DNA from: CBDAQV01 sp965199335
GTDB lineage: Bacteria; Pseudomonadota; Alphaproteobacteria; CALMVH01
Length of the DNA stretch: 64,000 nt
Assembly: GCA_965199335.1 (NCBI GenBank)
Contig: CBDAQZ010000004.1
Coordinates: 434,001-498,000 of the forward strand
Direction of reading: 5' to 3'
Of this stretch, positions 63,881 to 64,000 are shown one piece after another. The stretch's first letter is position 1. Every line of letters begins with the position of its first letter. Both the position numbers and the translations under genes were made by a program. The notes beneath the pieces are model-generated. The model saw only the letters and a list, made by a program, of their open reading frames with translations, was not told where the DNA came from and ran no database searches.

Positions 63881-64000
63881 ATGAACGGAAAACGTTTGAA
63901 GACCGCAAGGGCCACAGTGACGATCGACAAGGTCTACACCGCCGCCGAAGCCGTGAAGCTGGTCAAGAGCAACGCCAAGGCGAAGTTCGACGAGACGGTC
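63881..64000 (+). CDS. rplA: 50S ribosomal protein L1, N-terminal part
   Basis: The first 40 codons before the right edge: MNGKRLKTARATVTIDKVYT then AAEAVKLVKSNAKAKFDETV, the L1 N-terminus with the FDETV strand. Follows rplK as usual. In this operon L1 normally autoregulates translation. Confidence 0.92.
   Translation, partial: MNGKRLKTARATVTIDKVYTAAEAVKLVKSNAKAKFDETV

Overview
The window is chromosomal DNA from a GC-rich alphaproteobacterium. The main grounds are GcrA (an alphaproteobacterial cell-cycle regulator), a C4-pathway 5-aminolevulinate synthase, an F1 ATP synthase operon (atpH-A-G-D-C) with no F0 genes beside it, an rRNA operon ordered 16S-tRNA-Ile-tRNA-Ala-23S-5S-tRNA-fMet, and a second tuf gene upstream of tRNA-Trp/secE/nusG/rplK. 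Order and genus cannot be fixed from reading alone. No transposase, phage gene or CRISPR array was seen. Accessory character is limited to short lineage-specific genes and to dispersed palindromic repeats.

Layout. 1-6.7 kb: a divergent ArsR-type regulator facing two short-chain dehydrogenases and zwf; a phosphotransferase behind a small Cys-containing ORF with a LexA-like box; a TetR regulator facing an NAD-dependent epimerase-like gene across a perfect 21-bp palindrome; a PNPOx-fold protein. 6.8-12.8 kb: a complete rRNA operon on the minus strand, with a partial duplication of the tRNA-fMet 5' end. 12.8-25.1 kb: rplU-rpmA-obgE, a NicO/DUF1007 metal-transport pair, tRNA-Ile2, xerC, DUF484, priA, unknown genes, DUF488, a membrane diguanylate cyclase and an OmpA-type lipoprotein. 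25.3-31.7 kb: the F1 ATP synthase operon, interrupted between atpA and atpG by two non-ATPase genes and a decayed copy of the atpG start, with another small ORF between atpG and atpD. 31.8-42.4 kb: AGE-family epimerase, diiron ferritin-like protein, hemA, low-complexity secreted proteins, an OmpA porin, a NYN-domain protein with a family-5 uracil-DNA glycosylase, a formyltransferase/GNAT(frameshifted)/dehydrogenase operon, and gcrA with a consensus DnaA box upstream.

42.6-56.0 kb: an ECF sigma factor, a membrane anti-sigma candidate and a periplasmic sensor arranged like CnrH-CnrY-CnrX; tRNA-Leu; DUF72; maeB; a VOC protein; a multi-pass membrane protein; and a tripartite RND efflux operon whose promoter carries the same 12-bp word as the TetR palindrome 50 kb away. 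56.0-64.0 kb: tRNA-Gly, a secreted HExxH protein, tuf, a block of lineage-specific secreted or small proteins, argO, tRNA-Trp, secE, nusG, a possible leader peptide, rplK and the start of rplA.

The most unusual observations are the rebuilt atpA-atpG junction with its atpG remnant, the operator word shared by the tetR palindrome and the RND promoter, the LexA-like box over a small Cys-rich gene, the duplicated 5' end of tRNA-fMet, the CnrHYX-like cassette, the short coupled ORF immediately before rplK, and the dispersed palindromes.
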